This document shows positions 56,542 to 64,000 of a DNA stretch of 64,000 bases, piece after piece. Source of the stretch: Pseudarthrobacter sp. GA104. Lineage in GTDB: Bacteria > Actinomycetota > Actinomycetes > Actinomycetales > Micrococcaceae. The position numbers and the translations under genes are program-made. The stretch spans positions 1,984,001-2,048,000 of the forward strand of contig NZ_WOWL01000001.1 of NCBI RefSeq assembly GCF_009741265.1, written 5' to 3'. The notes under the pieces were generated by a model. That model did not search any database. It had not been told where the DNA came from and saw nothing but the letters and a program-made list of their open reading frames with translations. Within the stretch, counting starts at the first letter, position 1, and each line of letters starts with the position of its first letter.

Positions 56542-57644
56542 GCCCGGAACACCTCCGCCGGGTCGATCCGTGACAGCCGGCGCACCGGCAGCAGTGAAGC
56601 CACAACGGCCATCACCAGTGTGACCGCGAGGATCCAGGCGGCGTCCAGCCAGCGGATTTCCGTGATGAACTCCGGGACATAGAGTCCCGCGGCCCCGCTG
56701 ACGGCCAAGGCAAGGCCTGCCCCGACGAGGTACCCGAGCACGGCGGCCGTGATGGCCTGTTCGATCACAACGGTGTAGAGCTGGCGGTTGCTTACCCCGA
56801 TCGCTTTAAGGACACCGTATTCGCGCGCTTTTTCGATGGTTGAGGTGAAGATGGTCAGGCCGATCACGGTCATGCCCACGGCAATCCCGATTAAGAGCAG
56901 CACCAGGATGATGGGCAGGAAGGTGTCCCGGACGATGTTTGTGTTGTTCTCCACGAACCTGTCCTTGGTGATCGCGTCCACCGCGGGGTCCGCTTCGATC
57001 CGGGATGCGACCGCGCCGGCGTCGGTGCCGTCCTTGACGGTGACAAGGAAGAAGTTGGTGGCTCCGGGGAGCTGCAGGATCCTTTCGGCGTCTTCCTTGG
57101 TGGTGAACGCGAAGGAGAAGCTGAGGATGTATCCGCCCTCGGAGTAGCCGGCGACCTTCAGCGTCCTGCCTGCGACGGGGATGGTGTCCCCGATCCTGAT
57201 GTCCTGGCTGCGCCCTACCACCCGGTCGATGATGATTTCGCCCTTATCGGGCACGGCTTTGCCCTCGACCACCCGGGCGGGTGCGCCGACATTATTCTCC
57301 GTGTCATCGGCAATGACGTAGAGGTTGATGTCCTTGCCGTTATGCGCGAACGCCACCCGGCGGCCGCTGAAGGGCTTGGCGCTGGCGACACCGTCAACCC
57401 CGCTCAGAAAATCCCTGACGGTCAGGGGCAGCACGGAGGGGGTGTGGAACATGTCCGTCGCGCCCGTCTGGGTGATCCAGTAATCGGCAGGGACGGTGCG
57501 GATGTACTCACCGATCTTGTTGCTCCAGCCCTGATACAGGCCCTGGATGCTCATGATCAGCAGCACGCTGAACGCGACCCCGCCCACGCTGATCAGCAGC
57601 CGGGTTTTCTCCTGGACGAGGTTCTTTACCGCCAGGAACAGCAT
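56538..57644 (-). CDS. FtsX/MacB-type ABC permease
   Basis: 368 aa from ATG 57644. An upstream in-frame extension is low-complexity and unlikely. One N-terminal helix, a large outside domain (MacB_PCD-like, about residues 45-240), then three C-terminal helices (FLPIILVLLLIGIAVGMTVIGLTIFTS onward; the IEKAREYGVLKAIGVSNRQLY block is typical of FtsX). Mechanotransmission exporters of this class move lipids, peptides or drugs, or signal across the membrane. Substrate here unknown; context suggests metal stress. Confidence 0.9.
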   Translation of the reverse strand: MLFLAVKNLVQEKTRLLISVGGVAFSVLLIMSIQGLYQGWSNKIGEYIRTVPADYWITQTGATDMFHTPSVLPLTVRDFLSGVDGVASAKPFSGRRVAFAHNGKDINLYVIADDTENNVGAPARVVEGKAVPDKGEIIIDRVVGRSQDIRIGDTIPVAGRTLKVAGYSEGGYILSFSFAFTTKEDAERILQLPGATNFFLVTVKDGTDAGAVASRIEADPAVDAITKDRFVENNTNIVRDTFLPIILVLLLIGIAVGMTVIGLTIFTSTIEKAREYGVLKAIGVSNRQLYTVVIEQAITAAVLGYLVGAGLALAVSGAAGLYVPEFITEIRWLDAAWILAVTLVMAVVASLLPVRRLSRIDPAEVFRA

Positions 57645-57681
57645 GATGCCACCCTTCAGGCCGTCGTCGCCCGCATGGCTG

Positions 57682-58353
57682 TCACGGGCCTTCCTGCAAC
57701 TTCTGCCCGGTCCCGGCACGGCCCCGACCGGACCGGGGGACGAAGCCGGGGACCTCCCGGCGGTACGCGGCATAGGCTTCGCCGAACTCGGCCTCCATCA
57801 TCCGCTCCTCCTTCCGGGCCAGGCGAAGGTACACGATGACCAGGACCGGGAACATCAGCAGTGTCAGCAGCGTGGGCCACTGCAGCAGGAACCCGGCCAT
57901 GATCGTCAAAAACCCCATGTACTGCGGATGCCGCACCTTTGCGTAGGGGCCCGACGTGGCCAGCCGGTGCTCGCGCTGCGCGGCGAACAGGACCTGCCAG
58001 GACAGGTAAAGCAACATGAAACCGGCTGCGATCAGCACATTGCTGAGGAGGTGCAGCGGGCTCAGGTGTGGGTCCCCCTGCCAGCCCGTGAGGTCCTGCC
58101 ACAAATGACCCGTGTTATGGCTCAGCAGGTCCAGGCCCGGGACCCGGTTCCCCAGCCAGCCCGACAGCAGATAGATGGTCAGGGGAAAACCGTACATCTC
58201 GGTAAAGAGCGCCACGATGAAAGCAGAGAAACCGCCCAGGGCGCGCCAGTCCAGCTTCGTCCTGGGCCGGACAAAACTGAACGCGAAAATGATGAACACT
58301 GCCGAATTGAGGATAACCAGCCACCACAGGTCATACCCGTAGTCAGTGGGCAT
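57682..58353 (-). CDS. ICMT/PEMT-like membrane methyltransferase
   Basis: 223 aa from ATG 58353, overlapping the DUF2933 gene by 11 bases. Five hydrophobic segments. The C-terminal GPYAKVRHPQYMGFLTIMAG and LARKEERMMEAEFGEAYAAYRREVPGFVP match isoprenylcysteine-carboxyl/phospholipid methyltransferases (SAM-binding HPQY and E-E). Substrate unknown. Such genes are often found beside DUF2933 and copper ATPases in actinobacteria (from memory). Confidence 0.88.
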   Translation of the reverse strand: MPTDYGYDLWWLVILNSAVFIIFAFSFVRPRTKLDWRALGGFSAFIVALFTEMYGFPLTIYLLSGWLGNRVPGLDLLSHNTGHLWQDLTGWQGDPHLSPLHLLSNVLIAAGFMLLYLSWQVLFAAQREHRLATSGPYAKVRHPQYMGFLTIMAGFLLQWPTLLTLLMFPVLVIVYLRLARKEERMMEAEFGEAYAAYRREVPGFVPRSGRGRAGTGQKLQEGP

Positions 58354-58615
58354 GCCCGGCACCCCCTCCGGAGTGCGGCCGGCCCGCACCACGGCCAGCG
58401 CCACCGTGACCGGCATGGCCGTGGCCGCCATGCATGAAGAGATGCATCGACATCATCAGCACCACCCACAGGTACGGCAACGCGTCCAGGACATGCAGCC
58501 AGTGGTTCGTGACCAGGTACACCGCGGTGGCCGCGATAAGGACCGTCAGCAGCCCCTGCGCCCAAGGCCCCGACGGCCTGGGTATGGGGAGCTGCGGCTC
58601 CGGGCTAGTGCTCAT
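58343..58615 (-). CDS. DUF2933-type His-rich small membrane protein
   Basis: 90 aa from ATG 58615. A membrane helix (QGLLTVLIAATAVYLV), a second hydrophobic segment (ALPYLWVVLMMSMHLFMHGG) and a His/Gly-rich tail HGHAGHGGAGRGAGRPHSGGG ending GHAH. DUF2933 proteins occur in metal-resistance regions. The tail would bind metal. Overlaps the methyltransferase gene. Confidence 0.85.
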   Translation of the reverse strand: MSTSPEPQLPIPRPSGPWAQGLLTVLIAATAVYLVTNHWLHVLDALPYLWVVLMMSMHLFMHGGHGHAGHGGAGRGAGRPHSGGGAGHAH

Positions 58616-58726
58616 ACCGGAAAGTATTGGCCGCACCACGGCACGGGGAAAGGGTCAAACGGCCCGAGGAAAACAGATGTTTCCCGGATACCCCACGAGC
58701 TGGCGCGCTCACACGAACCCGGACGT

Positions 58727-59167
58727 TCAGTGGCCGCCGGTATGCCCTCCGGAGTGATCCACGGTGGGCACCGGTCCGGGGGTTATGTCCGTCCCGGTGC
58801 CGCTGATCGCGGGACCTATGACAAACGCGGACAGGGAAAACATGGCGGCGAAAACCAGCAGTCCCAGCACCGGTGCGATCCAGCTGCCAAACCGCCGGTA
58901 AAGCCGGACCAGCAGGGGAACCGATGCCAGAAGCCCCAGCGCGCCGAAAAGTGCCGTGCCGCCGGACCCTGCCACCAGGGCAGTCCCGGCGAGCAGGCCG
59001 ATGTGGTGCAGAACGTGCGGCAACAGGCCCATGATCAGGCCGACGGCGCCGACCACAGTGTGCCATAGCGCCTGGATCCTGCCCCGGATGCCCGGTCCGG
59101 CAGGAACCGCTCCGCCCCGCGCCCCCGCTCCCCGGTGCATGTGGTGGGAGGAATGGTCAGCGGTCAC
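58727..59167 (-). CDS. His-rich membrane protein of unknown family
   Basis: 146 aa from GTG 59167 (AGGA upstream); longer in-frame starts to 59254 exist. Begins with TADHSSHHMHRG, has four hydrophobic segments (TVVGAVGLIMGLLPHVLHHIGLLAGTALVAGSGGTALFGALGLLASVPLLV, WIAPVLGLLVFAAMFSLSAFVI) and ends VDHSGGHTGGH. His at both ends points to metal handling. First gene of the minus-strand metal block. Not assigned to a family. Confidence 0.72.
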   Translation of the reverse strand: MTADHSSHHMHRGAGARGGAVPAGPGIRGRIQALWHTVVGAVGLIMGLLPHVLHHIGLLAGTALVAGSGGTALFGALGLLASVPLLVRLYRRFGSWIAPVLGLLVFAAMFSLSAFVIGPAISGTGTDITPGPVPTVDHSGGHTGGH

Positions 59168-59464
59168 GGCTATCCTGCTCACCCCGGGCATCCCGGGAGC
59201 TGTGCCCGGACGGTGCAGAACCGTCCAAGCCCGCCGCGATCCTGAACACTTCACCGCCTATGACTTATGCCCTTCAGGAGGTGCCTGCCATTGTTGCCCC
59301 CAGTGTGATGCCGCCTAAAGTCCACCGCAAGGGCCGAAATCCCTACCCGCCCCGGCCGGCTGACCGGGGTGAAACGGAACCCGCCGCAGGCTCGTTGTAC
59401 CGGACAGCGTCCCGCCATTGGGCCGATAGTCTTGAACATAAACGTTGTCCGCGAAGGAGGACCC

Positions 59465-59569
59465 ATGACCGAGCCGGCCTGCGCCCCTGCGGTTGCCACG
59501 CTTCGCCGCGCAGGACTCCCCGCGGCCGTTCCGGCCCCGATGACCGGATCCTCGGCATGCGTGTTCTGA
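59465..59569 (+). CDS. 34-aa leader peptide before the F510_1955 gene
   Basis: ATG 59465 with a strong site AAGGAGG opens a 34-residue frame (MTEPACAPAVATLRRAGL..., ending GSSACVF) whose stop overlaps the first codons of the next gene by 13 bases. The main gene at 59557 has no good ribosome site of its own, so it is probably translated by coupling. Two Cys residues are the only notable feature. Could also be a fortuitous frame. Confidence 0.45.
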   Translation: MTEPACAPAVATLRRAGLPAAVPAPMTGSSACVF

Positions 59570-60438
59570 CCACCGGCAGGTCCTCGGCCGCGTTCACCGC
59601 CGCTGCCCTCCTGCTTACCCTCTCCGCCTGCGTCCCAGGCGCTACACCCGGTAGTCCGGGCGCCGGCCCTGCCCCGGCAACCGCCACCTCCGGGCTGCCC
59701 AGCTCCCATGTCCACGGCCTGACCGTAAACCGCAAAACGGACCAGGTGCTGCTTGCCACCCATGAAGGCCTGTTTGACGTCACCAAACTACCGGGCACCA
59801 AAATTGGCGCCACCAACGATCTGATGGGCTTTACCGGCGCGGCTGACCAAGGTGTCTTCTACGCATCCGGACATCCCGGCCCCGGCTCCGATCTGCCCAA
59901 CCCCATGGGCCTGATCAGGTCCGTCGATGGCGGCAAGACATGGGAACAGCTCTCCCGCCAGGGCGAATCTGATTTTCACGCCCTCGCCGCCACCGCGTCC
60001 GGCATCGTCGCCTACGACGGGACGCTTCAAACCAGCCCGGACGGAAAAACCTGGACCCCGGCAAGGGCGGGCTTCGTTCCGGCCGTCCTGGCAGGCACCC
60101 CGGAGAGCGACACCGTTCTGGCCACCACCCGCGAAGGGCTCCAGCGCTCCACCGACGGCGGGAAAACCTGGGAACTAAACGCCACAGCCCCCATTGTCCA
60201 GTTCGTCGCCTTCGCCGGCGCCACGGAGGTCATCGGCGTCGAACCCGGCGGGACCGTGCATTACTCCGCCGACGCCGGAAGAACCTGGACCCGCACCGGC
60301 CAAATCGAGGGTCAGGTCCAGGCAATGACAGCTGTAACCGGCGCTGAAGGCAAGCCACGGATCTGGGCCGCGACCGCCGAAAGGCTCGTCGTTTCCACCG
60401 ACGGCGGAGCCAGCTTCCGGGCCGCCGATTCCTCCTGA
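59557..60438 (+). CDS. F510_1955-family BNR/sialidase-repeat lipoprotein
   Basis: 293 aa from ATG 59557. Lipoprotein signal with lipobox TLSAC, a Pro/Ala/Gly linker, then SSHVHGLTVNRKTDQVLLATHEGLF, the family hallmark, and five Asp-box repeats (IRSVDGGKTWEQL, TSPDGKTWTP, RSTDGGKTWEL, YSADAGRTWTR, VSTDGGASFRA) making a beta-propeller. Called glycosylhydrolase in databases but no activity is proven. Divergent from the His-rich gene; such proteins often lie beside copper genes. Confidence 0.9.
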   Translation: MRVLTTGRSSAAFTAAALLLTLSACVPGATPGSPGAGPAPATATSGLPSSHVHGLTVNRKTDQVLLATHEGLFDVTKLPGTKIGATNDLMGFTGAADQGVFYASGHPGPGSDLPNPMGLIRSVDGGKTWEQLSRQGESDFHALAATASGIVAYDGTLQTSPDGKTWTPARAGFVPAVLAGTPESDTVLATTREGLQRSTDGGKTWELNATAPIVQFVAFAGATEVIGVEPGGTVHYSADAGRTWTRTGQIEGQVQAMTAVTGAEGKPRIWAATAERLVVSTDGGASFRAADSS

Positions 60439-60581
60439 GCCGCCAGGCTCTGCCGCTTCGTTGCCTTGAGGATGGCCAGCCGGCGCTGATGACCACGACT
60501 GCGCTACGGGGTTTGGGGTGAGGGTAAACGGCCGGGAACGGCTGCTCTGAGCAGGGGGCGTGGCCTGGCGCCGAATAAGGG

Positions 60582-60612
60582 GAAGCCCCATCAGCCAGGC
60601 TGAAGGGGCTTC
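60582..60612. terminator. Strong near-perfect hairpin
   Basis: GAAGCCCC (60582-60589) and GGGGCTTC (60605-60612) with the inner ATCAGCC/GGCTGA also paired, giving an almost perfect 31-bp palindrome, followed on the plus strand by GACTGTTTT. It is 144 bp after the F510_1955 gene and could serve as a rho-independent terminator for it. Confidence 0.65.
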
Positions 60613-61126
60613 GACTGTTTTGATTCCGTTATGACGAACATCATCTCCCGAACTTGCGGGAATCCCGGCGCTTCCTGCCTCGTCACCGGCAGACCACCAT
60701 GGATCAGATCCACGGCGTGTTCCAAGGTTCCCCTGGTTGTTCGTTCCCGTCCTTCTTTCGAAGAACGTATAACTAGTTTCTCGCCTACTTTCCGGTACCG
60801 CAAGGGCAATTCCAGTGGATTCCGGGCGTTCCCGACGACACCTGCGCATCGCTCGAACGCAGGGATTCTGCTTGCAAGCGCCGCGCAAGTCCTTAAGCGC
60901 AGAACCTGCAGGTACCTTCGCGATCTCGCTAAGAGAAGGCCCGGACATTCTCATGTCCTGAACGACCCGGCGTCATCTGATGGTTACCTGCAGGCGATTT
61001 AAGTCTACGCCCGGACTGCGCCCTACAACAGGGCACGGTCCGCATCGCATCCCGCGGGAACTGCATCTTTGTGCCGGCTGGAAAGGGCATGTCCATTGGG
61101 ACCAGTGAAGGGAAGCTCCGGGGAGG
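60613..61126. other. Gene-poor stretch of lower GC
   Basis: 514 bp with no recognised gene. A 72-codon minus-strand frame (60591-60809, TTG start, KVGEKLVIRSSKEGRERTTRG) matches no family I know and has no clear ribosome site. The composition is less GC-rich (for example CGTATAACTAGTTTC near 60770) and may be a decayed gene or mobile-element remnant. Confidence 0.4.
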
Positions 61127-61582
61127 TCACGCCTTGGAGTGGACCACCAGAACAGGACATTGTGCGTGATTGACGACCTGCGTCGAAACCGAGCCCAGGT
61201 GCAACCCGGGAAAACCGCCATGACCCCGGGAACCGACGACGATAAGGTCCGCGTCCTTGGCGGCGTCGAGTATTGCCGAAGCGGGTGAGTTGGTATTGAC
61301 GAGGTGTCCTGCGGCGGTCACGCCTCCGTCTGCAGCGGTCTTCAGCGCCTCACCCTGAAGCGTCCGCGCGGCTTGCTCTGGAGACTCTTCGGCGGCAATT
61401 TCGCCTGCCGCCGTTTCCAGGACAGCCGGATACCACGCCAACGGAGCCTTGTTCCAGGCTGTGACGAGGCGGAGCTGGCCGTGGCGCTGGCGGGCCTCAT
61501 CCATGGCCCAGTCCAGTGCTGCCCGGGAATGCCCGGAACCGTCAAAACCAACAATAATCAAGAACGAACCGGTGCTGGTCAC
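61127..61582 (-). CDS. Universal stress protein, single UspA domain
   Basis: 151 aa, GTG 61582 with GAAAGGA upstream. Starts IIVGFDGSGHSRAALDWAMDEA and has the ATP-binding pattern G-2x-G-9x-G-S/T in VVGSRGHGGFPGLHLGSVSTQVV plus CPVLVVH. ATP-binding stress-survival protein. Grouped with other stress genes on the same strand. Confidence 0.93.
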   Translation of the reverse strand: MTSTGSFLIIVGFDGSGHSRAALDWAMDEARQRHGQLRLVTAWNKAPLAWYPAVLETAAGEIAAEESPEQAARTLQGEALKTAADGGVTAAGHLVNTNSPASAILDAAKDADLIVVGSRGHGGFPGLHLGSVSTQVVNHAQCPVLVVHSKA

Positions 61583-61653
61583 TTGTCTTTCCTTTCGATC
61601 GCCTCGCCGGGCCCTACCGCAATCAGGGTTACGCTTCTGTCTCGAGGCATCGC

Positions 61654-62982
61654 TTAGAAGCCTGTCGGTTCGGTTTCGAGCTCAGGTTCGCCGGGCAGGT
61701 GTTCATGGTGGAGCGGCCGCAGCGCTGTTGTTTGCGGGAACCACAGCAATGCGTCGTAGCGGTGGCCCATGGTCGTGGGGACGTAGTTGCCTTTTTCGCG
61801 GTCGGGGTTGTAGACAACCCCGATGGCGCGGTGGCCGCGCCAGGAGGAGAGCCAGTGGCCCGCCCGGTCCGGTCCGAACACGAGAGTGGACGGGCTTTCG
61901 AGTGCCGCGTGGAGGAGGTCTTCGTGGCTTCCGGGTACGGCTGCCGGGACGTTCATGACCTCTTCCGGGAGACCCCAGGCCGGCGCGGCAGTGACGGATC
62001 CCCCATAGGACGCGAAGCCGACGAGGACTACTGATCCGTGATGGCGCAGGCGCATGAGTTGGCCGATGTTGACCATGCCGTCCAGCGCCATATCCGTTGC
62101 CCTGGCGTCGCCTATATGCGTGTTGTGCGCCCAGACCAGTCCCTTGGAGCCGGGGCCGTGGTGGCGTGCCAGCCGGTCTATGGTGTCGCTCATGTGGTGG
62201 TCCCGGATGTTCCAGGATTGCCGGTCACCGCGGATCATGGTCCGGTAGTAGCGTTCGGCGTTTGCCGCCACGATGGCGTTCTGCACTGCGTCAAAAGCTG
62301 CAGCATCGTCCTCCACCCGGCCGAAGGTCTGCCGGTGCACCTCGGCCAGAAGCATCACCACGTCCGCCTCGCAGGATCGTGGTACCAGGCGGGTGTCCGA
62401 GGCATACCGCTGGGGGTCTTCCCGGAACGGTACAAAGCACTGCCAGGCCTTCATTGCTGCCGGCATGGCCTCGGGTGCGTTGGCGTTGAGCCAGCCGAAG
62501 ATTTCCCTCAGGGAATCCCACAGGGAATAGACATCCAGTCCGTAGAAGCCGGTGCGCTGTTCTTCCGGTCGGGCCAGATTCCATTCGCGCAGCCAGGTGA
62601 GGAACTCTGCCACTTCCTGGTTGGCCCACATCCAGGTGGGCCACCGCTCGAAGCCGGCCAATAGTTGCCGGGCATCGAGGTTCTGGTCGGTTTGGCCGCG
62701 GACCCAGCGGTTGATGCGCCAACAGTCCGGCCAGTCGCCCTCCACCCCAATCCAGCTGAATTGGTGTTCCTCGATGAGACGACGGCTGAGGGCTGCCCGC
62801 CACTGGTAATACTCCTGCGTGCCGTGTGAAGCCTCGCCCAGGCAGACGAAGCGTGCCCGGGCACATAAATCCACCAGGCCGTCCAGGTGTCGGGAAGCCG
62901 TTTGCAGCGGCCGGGCCAGGGCCCGGATCTCGTCCAGTTCCGGCCCGTGGGGATGGTGCCGGTCCCCGGTCCCGCGGTTCAC
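61654..62982 (-). CDS. Erythromycin-esterase-family protein
   Basis: 442 aa. CLGEASHGTQEYYQWRAALSRRLIEEHQFSWIGVEGDWPDCWRINRWV is the family N-terminal block with catalytic-type His and Glu; VWAHNTHIGDARATDM contains the conserved His pair. Actinobacterial members of this family are mostly not macrolide esterases; their real role is unknown. A phosphoribosyltransferase domain, common as a fusion or neighbour, is absent here. Confidence 0.9.
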   Translation of the reverse strand: MNRGTGDRHHPHGPELDEIRALARPLQTASRHLDGLVDLCARARFVCLGEASHGTQEYYQWRAALSRRLIEEHQFSWIGVEGDWPDCWRINRWVRGQTDQNLDARQLLAGFERWPTWMWANQEVAEFLTWLREWNLARPEEQRTGFYGLDVYSLWDSLREIFGWLNANAPEAMPAAMKAWQCFVPFREDPQRYASDTRLVPRSCEADVVMLLAEVHRQTFGRVEDDAAAFDAVQNAIVAANAERYYRTMIRGDRQSWNIRDHHMSDTIDRLARHHGPGSKGLVWAHNTHIGDARATDMALDGMVNIGQLMRLRHHGSVVLVGFASYGGSVTAAPAWGLPEEVMNVPAAVPGSHEDLLHAALESPSTLVFGPDRAGHWLSSWRGHRAIGVVYNPDREKGNYVPTTMGHRYDALLWFPQTTALRPLHHEHLPGEPELETEPTGF

Positions 62983-63087
62983 AACATCATCCCTCGCACG
63001 TCATTGGACTGTTTCCCTGGCAAGCCGGCTGCTTCCCGGGTGCATCGGGATCCGCAGGACAGACGGGCGGATCAGCTGCCGGGCGGA

Positions 63088-63555
63088 TCAGCGCGCTTTC
63101 GCTTGGCCGGTACCGCGGCCAAGCAAGATCCCCACGGCGAGCATGACGACTCCCAGAACGACGTGGAGCCAGTTATCTGCCGTGTTCACTGGGATGAAGT
63201 TGGCAGACGACGCCTGGTCAATCAGCAGCCCGTAGAGCCAGATCACCAGATAGAGGGCGCCCGCACCGATGAGGTAGTACTTCGACTGGAGTGCGGACCT
63301 GCCCATGAGCAGGCCGGCGGCTCCGAAGAGCAGGTGAACAATGTTGTGCAGGATGGACACCTGGAAAATGCCGAGGAGCATCGCGCCGGACTCAGTGCCG
63401 GCAAAGGTCATTTCCGCATAGTTCGTGGTGACCCCGGGGATGAAACCGAGGACGCCCACCAGAGCGAAAACTGCTCCAGCGCCCAGGGCTGTGATTTCGA
63501 GGGGCGTGCGGTGGTGGCGTGCGCCGATTCCCGGATGTGCTGATGATGCCGACAT
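63088..63555 (-). CDS. DUF4383-family membrane protein
   Basis: 155 aa with AAGGAAG upstream. Four hydrophobic helices with the family pattern ALGAGAVFALVGVLGFIPGVTTNY, GIFQVSILHNIVHLLFGAAGLLMGR, KYYLIGAGALYLVIWLYG and NTADNWLHVVLGVVMLAVGILLGR. Function unknown; frequent in stress-gene clusters of actinobacteria. Confidence 0.92.
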   Translation of the reverse strand: MSASSAHPGIGARHHRTPLEITALGAGAVFALVGVLGFIPGVTTNYAEMTFAGTESGAMLLGIFQVSILHNIVHLLFGAAGLLMGRSALQSKYYLIGAGALYLVIWLYGLLIDQASSANFIPVNTADNWLHVVLGVVMLAVGILLGRGTGQAKAR

Positions 63556-63884
63556 GGCTTTCTTCCTTGTTTGAAGGGGTGGAATCTTTGGTGCTCGAGT
63601 GCGGCCGCCAGCGGGGAGTGGTGCAGCGCCACGCTGGTTATGCTTCCAGCTTCAAGCTACGGTTGCCTGGCTTTCAGAGGCTTAAGTCCTTAGGTCAGTG
63701 AAGGTTAGGGATGAAGTGCGAAATCCGCTATTTTCCGGGCTCCGGGCATGAACGCAGACCGTGTGCGAAGGCTCCCGGGAGGAGGGTCTTTTGTCCCTAT
63801 CTGGACCACATCCGCAGGTGTTAACTGGATTGACACCGGCCCCTCACGCGGCCCTTTGCCTGCATGGAATCTGGAGAACCCGTC
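63556..63884. other. Divergent promoter region, no gene seen
   Basis: 329 bp between the DUF4383 gene and the Hsp20 gene. TTGACA at 63830-63835 is a perfect -35 hexamer but a clear -10 at 17 bp is lacking. No HspR-type or CIRCE-type operator was recognised. The short open frames here look like chance. Confidence 0.35.
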
Positions 63885-64000
63885 ATGTCTGATCTGCTCA
63901 AATGGTCCCCTTTTGCATCGACCCGGTGGACCTCCCCCTTCAACACCGTATTGCGATCCCCGGCCGAGCTGCTGGACTCCGTAGAGCGCATGTTCGACTC
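63885..64000 (+). CDS. Hsp20/alpha-crystallin-family small heat-shock protein, 3' end cut off
   Basis: Only the first 38 residues are in the window (MSDLLKWSPF...NTVLRSPAEL then SVERMFD). GGAG lies 7 bases before the ATG. The MSDLLKW-P-F start and the later E-(R)MFD segment are typical of actinobacterial Hsp20 N-termini that bind unfolded proteins. The crystallin domain itself would be beyond the window, so the assignment is moderate. Confidence 0.65.
   Translation, partial: MSDLLKWSPFASTRWTSPFNTVLRSPAELLDSVERMFD

Noticed and set aside
60591..60809. 72-codon minus-strand gene
   Set aside because: TTG start, no clear ribosome site, its end runs into the palindrome, and no recognised family.
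61654..62982. Macrolide resistance by the erythromycin-esterase-like gene
   Set aside because: Most actinobacterial members of the family are not macrolide esterases, and context is stress genes rather than resistance genes.

Overview
The window is GC-rich, gene-dense bacterial DNA with short intergenic gaps, many GTG starts and many 4-base GTGA/ATGA gene overlaps. Gene content (heterotetrameric sarcosine oxidase with sdaA and purU, actinobacterial ABC sugar operons lacking an ATPase, SHOCT, DUF4383 and PucR proteins) fits a soil actinobacterium close to Arthrobacter/Pseudarthrobacter. This assignment is an inference from gene content and style. No rRNA, tRNA, CRISPR array or replication origin was seen.

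Layout. 1-8765 (+): glyA (5' end missing)-soxB-soxD-soxA-soxG-sdaA-purU, a complete sarcosine-to-glycine-to-serine-to-pyruvate route with recycling of one-carbon folates. 8786-10312: a 32-bp-period repeat array split by a complete IS3-family element (8861-10296, 26-bp ends, 3-bp target duplication). 10370-12378: a CbbX/SpoVK-like AAA+ ATPase and a convergent AbiEi/endonuclease-like protein. 12527-16689: PucR regulator, divergent from an NCS1 permease and a PuuE-like deacetylase. 17109-20084: MFS exporter, divergent from an ArsR-rhodanese regulator, then SHOCT and cupredoxin-like membrane proteins. 20202-25978: mixed single genes (a VOC gene with foreign-looking codon use, an orphan ABC binding protein, a PfkB kinase, an alpha/beta hydrolase, a GYD protein and a RelA/SpoT-domain alarmone synthetase).

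26022-34582: a LacI-controlled sugar operon with ABC importer SBP and two permeases, two Gfo/Idh/MocA dehydrogenases, a TIM-barrel isomerase/epimerase and a ThuA protein. This resembles routes that oxidise a glycoside to a 3-keto sugar before cleavage. 34621-40127: small stress and regulatory genes (CBU_0592 membrane protein, AraC-VOC pair, short UvrA-like ABC protein-MOSC pair, SDR). 40146-47337 (-): one long operon under a divergent IclR regulator, with a complete TctABC importer, RraA aldolase, DUF1932 dehydrogenase, a DctM-like permease with a tiny membrane partner, and a cyclase-family hydrolase. 48401-52351: Tat-exported PhoD and a Tat-exported phosphodiesterase, an NTF2-like and an SRPBCC protein.

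52481-60438: a probable metal-handling block in which almost every protein carries His/Met/Cys-rich tails: a CopB-like P-type ATPase with an unusual CPD motif, a LOG protein, a MacB/FtsX ABC pair whose ATPase ends in a CxMHPE motif, an ICMT-like methyltransferase, DUF2933 and another His-rich membrane protein, and a divergent F510_1955 lipoprotein. 61127-64000: stress cluster with a universal stress protein, erythromycin-esterase-like protein, DUF4383 membrane protein and the start of an Hsp20 gene.

The most striking unexplained structure is a family of intergenic repeats with an 11-bp CTCTCTCACTT core spaced exactly 32 bp apart. It occurs at three loci, one arranged as a 101-nt nearly perfect hairpin.
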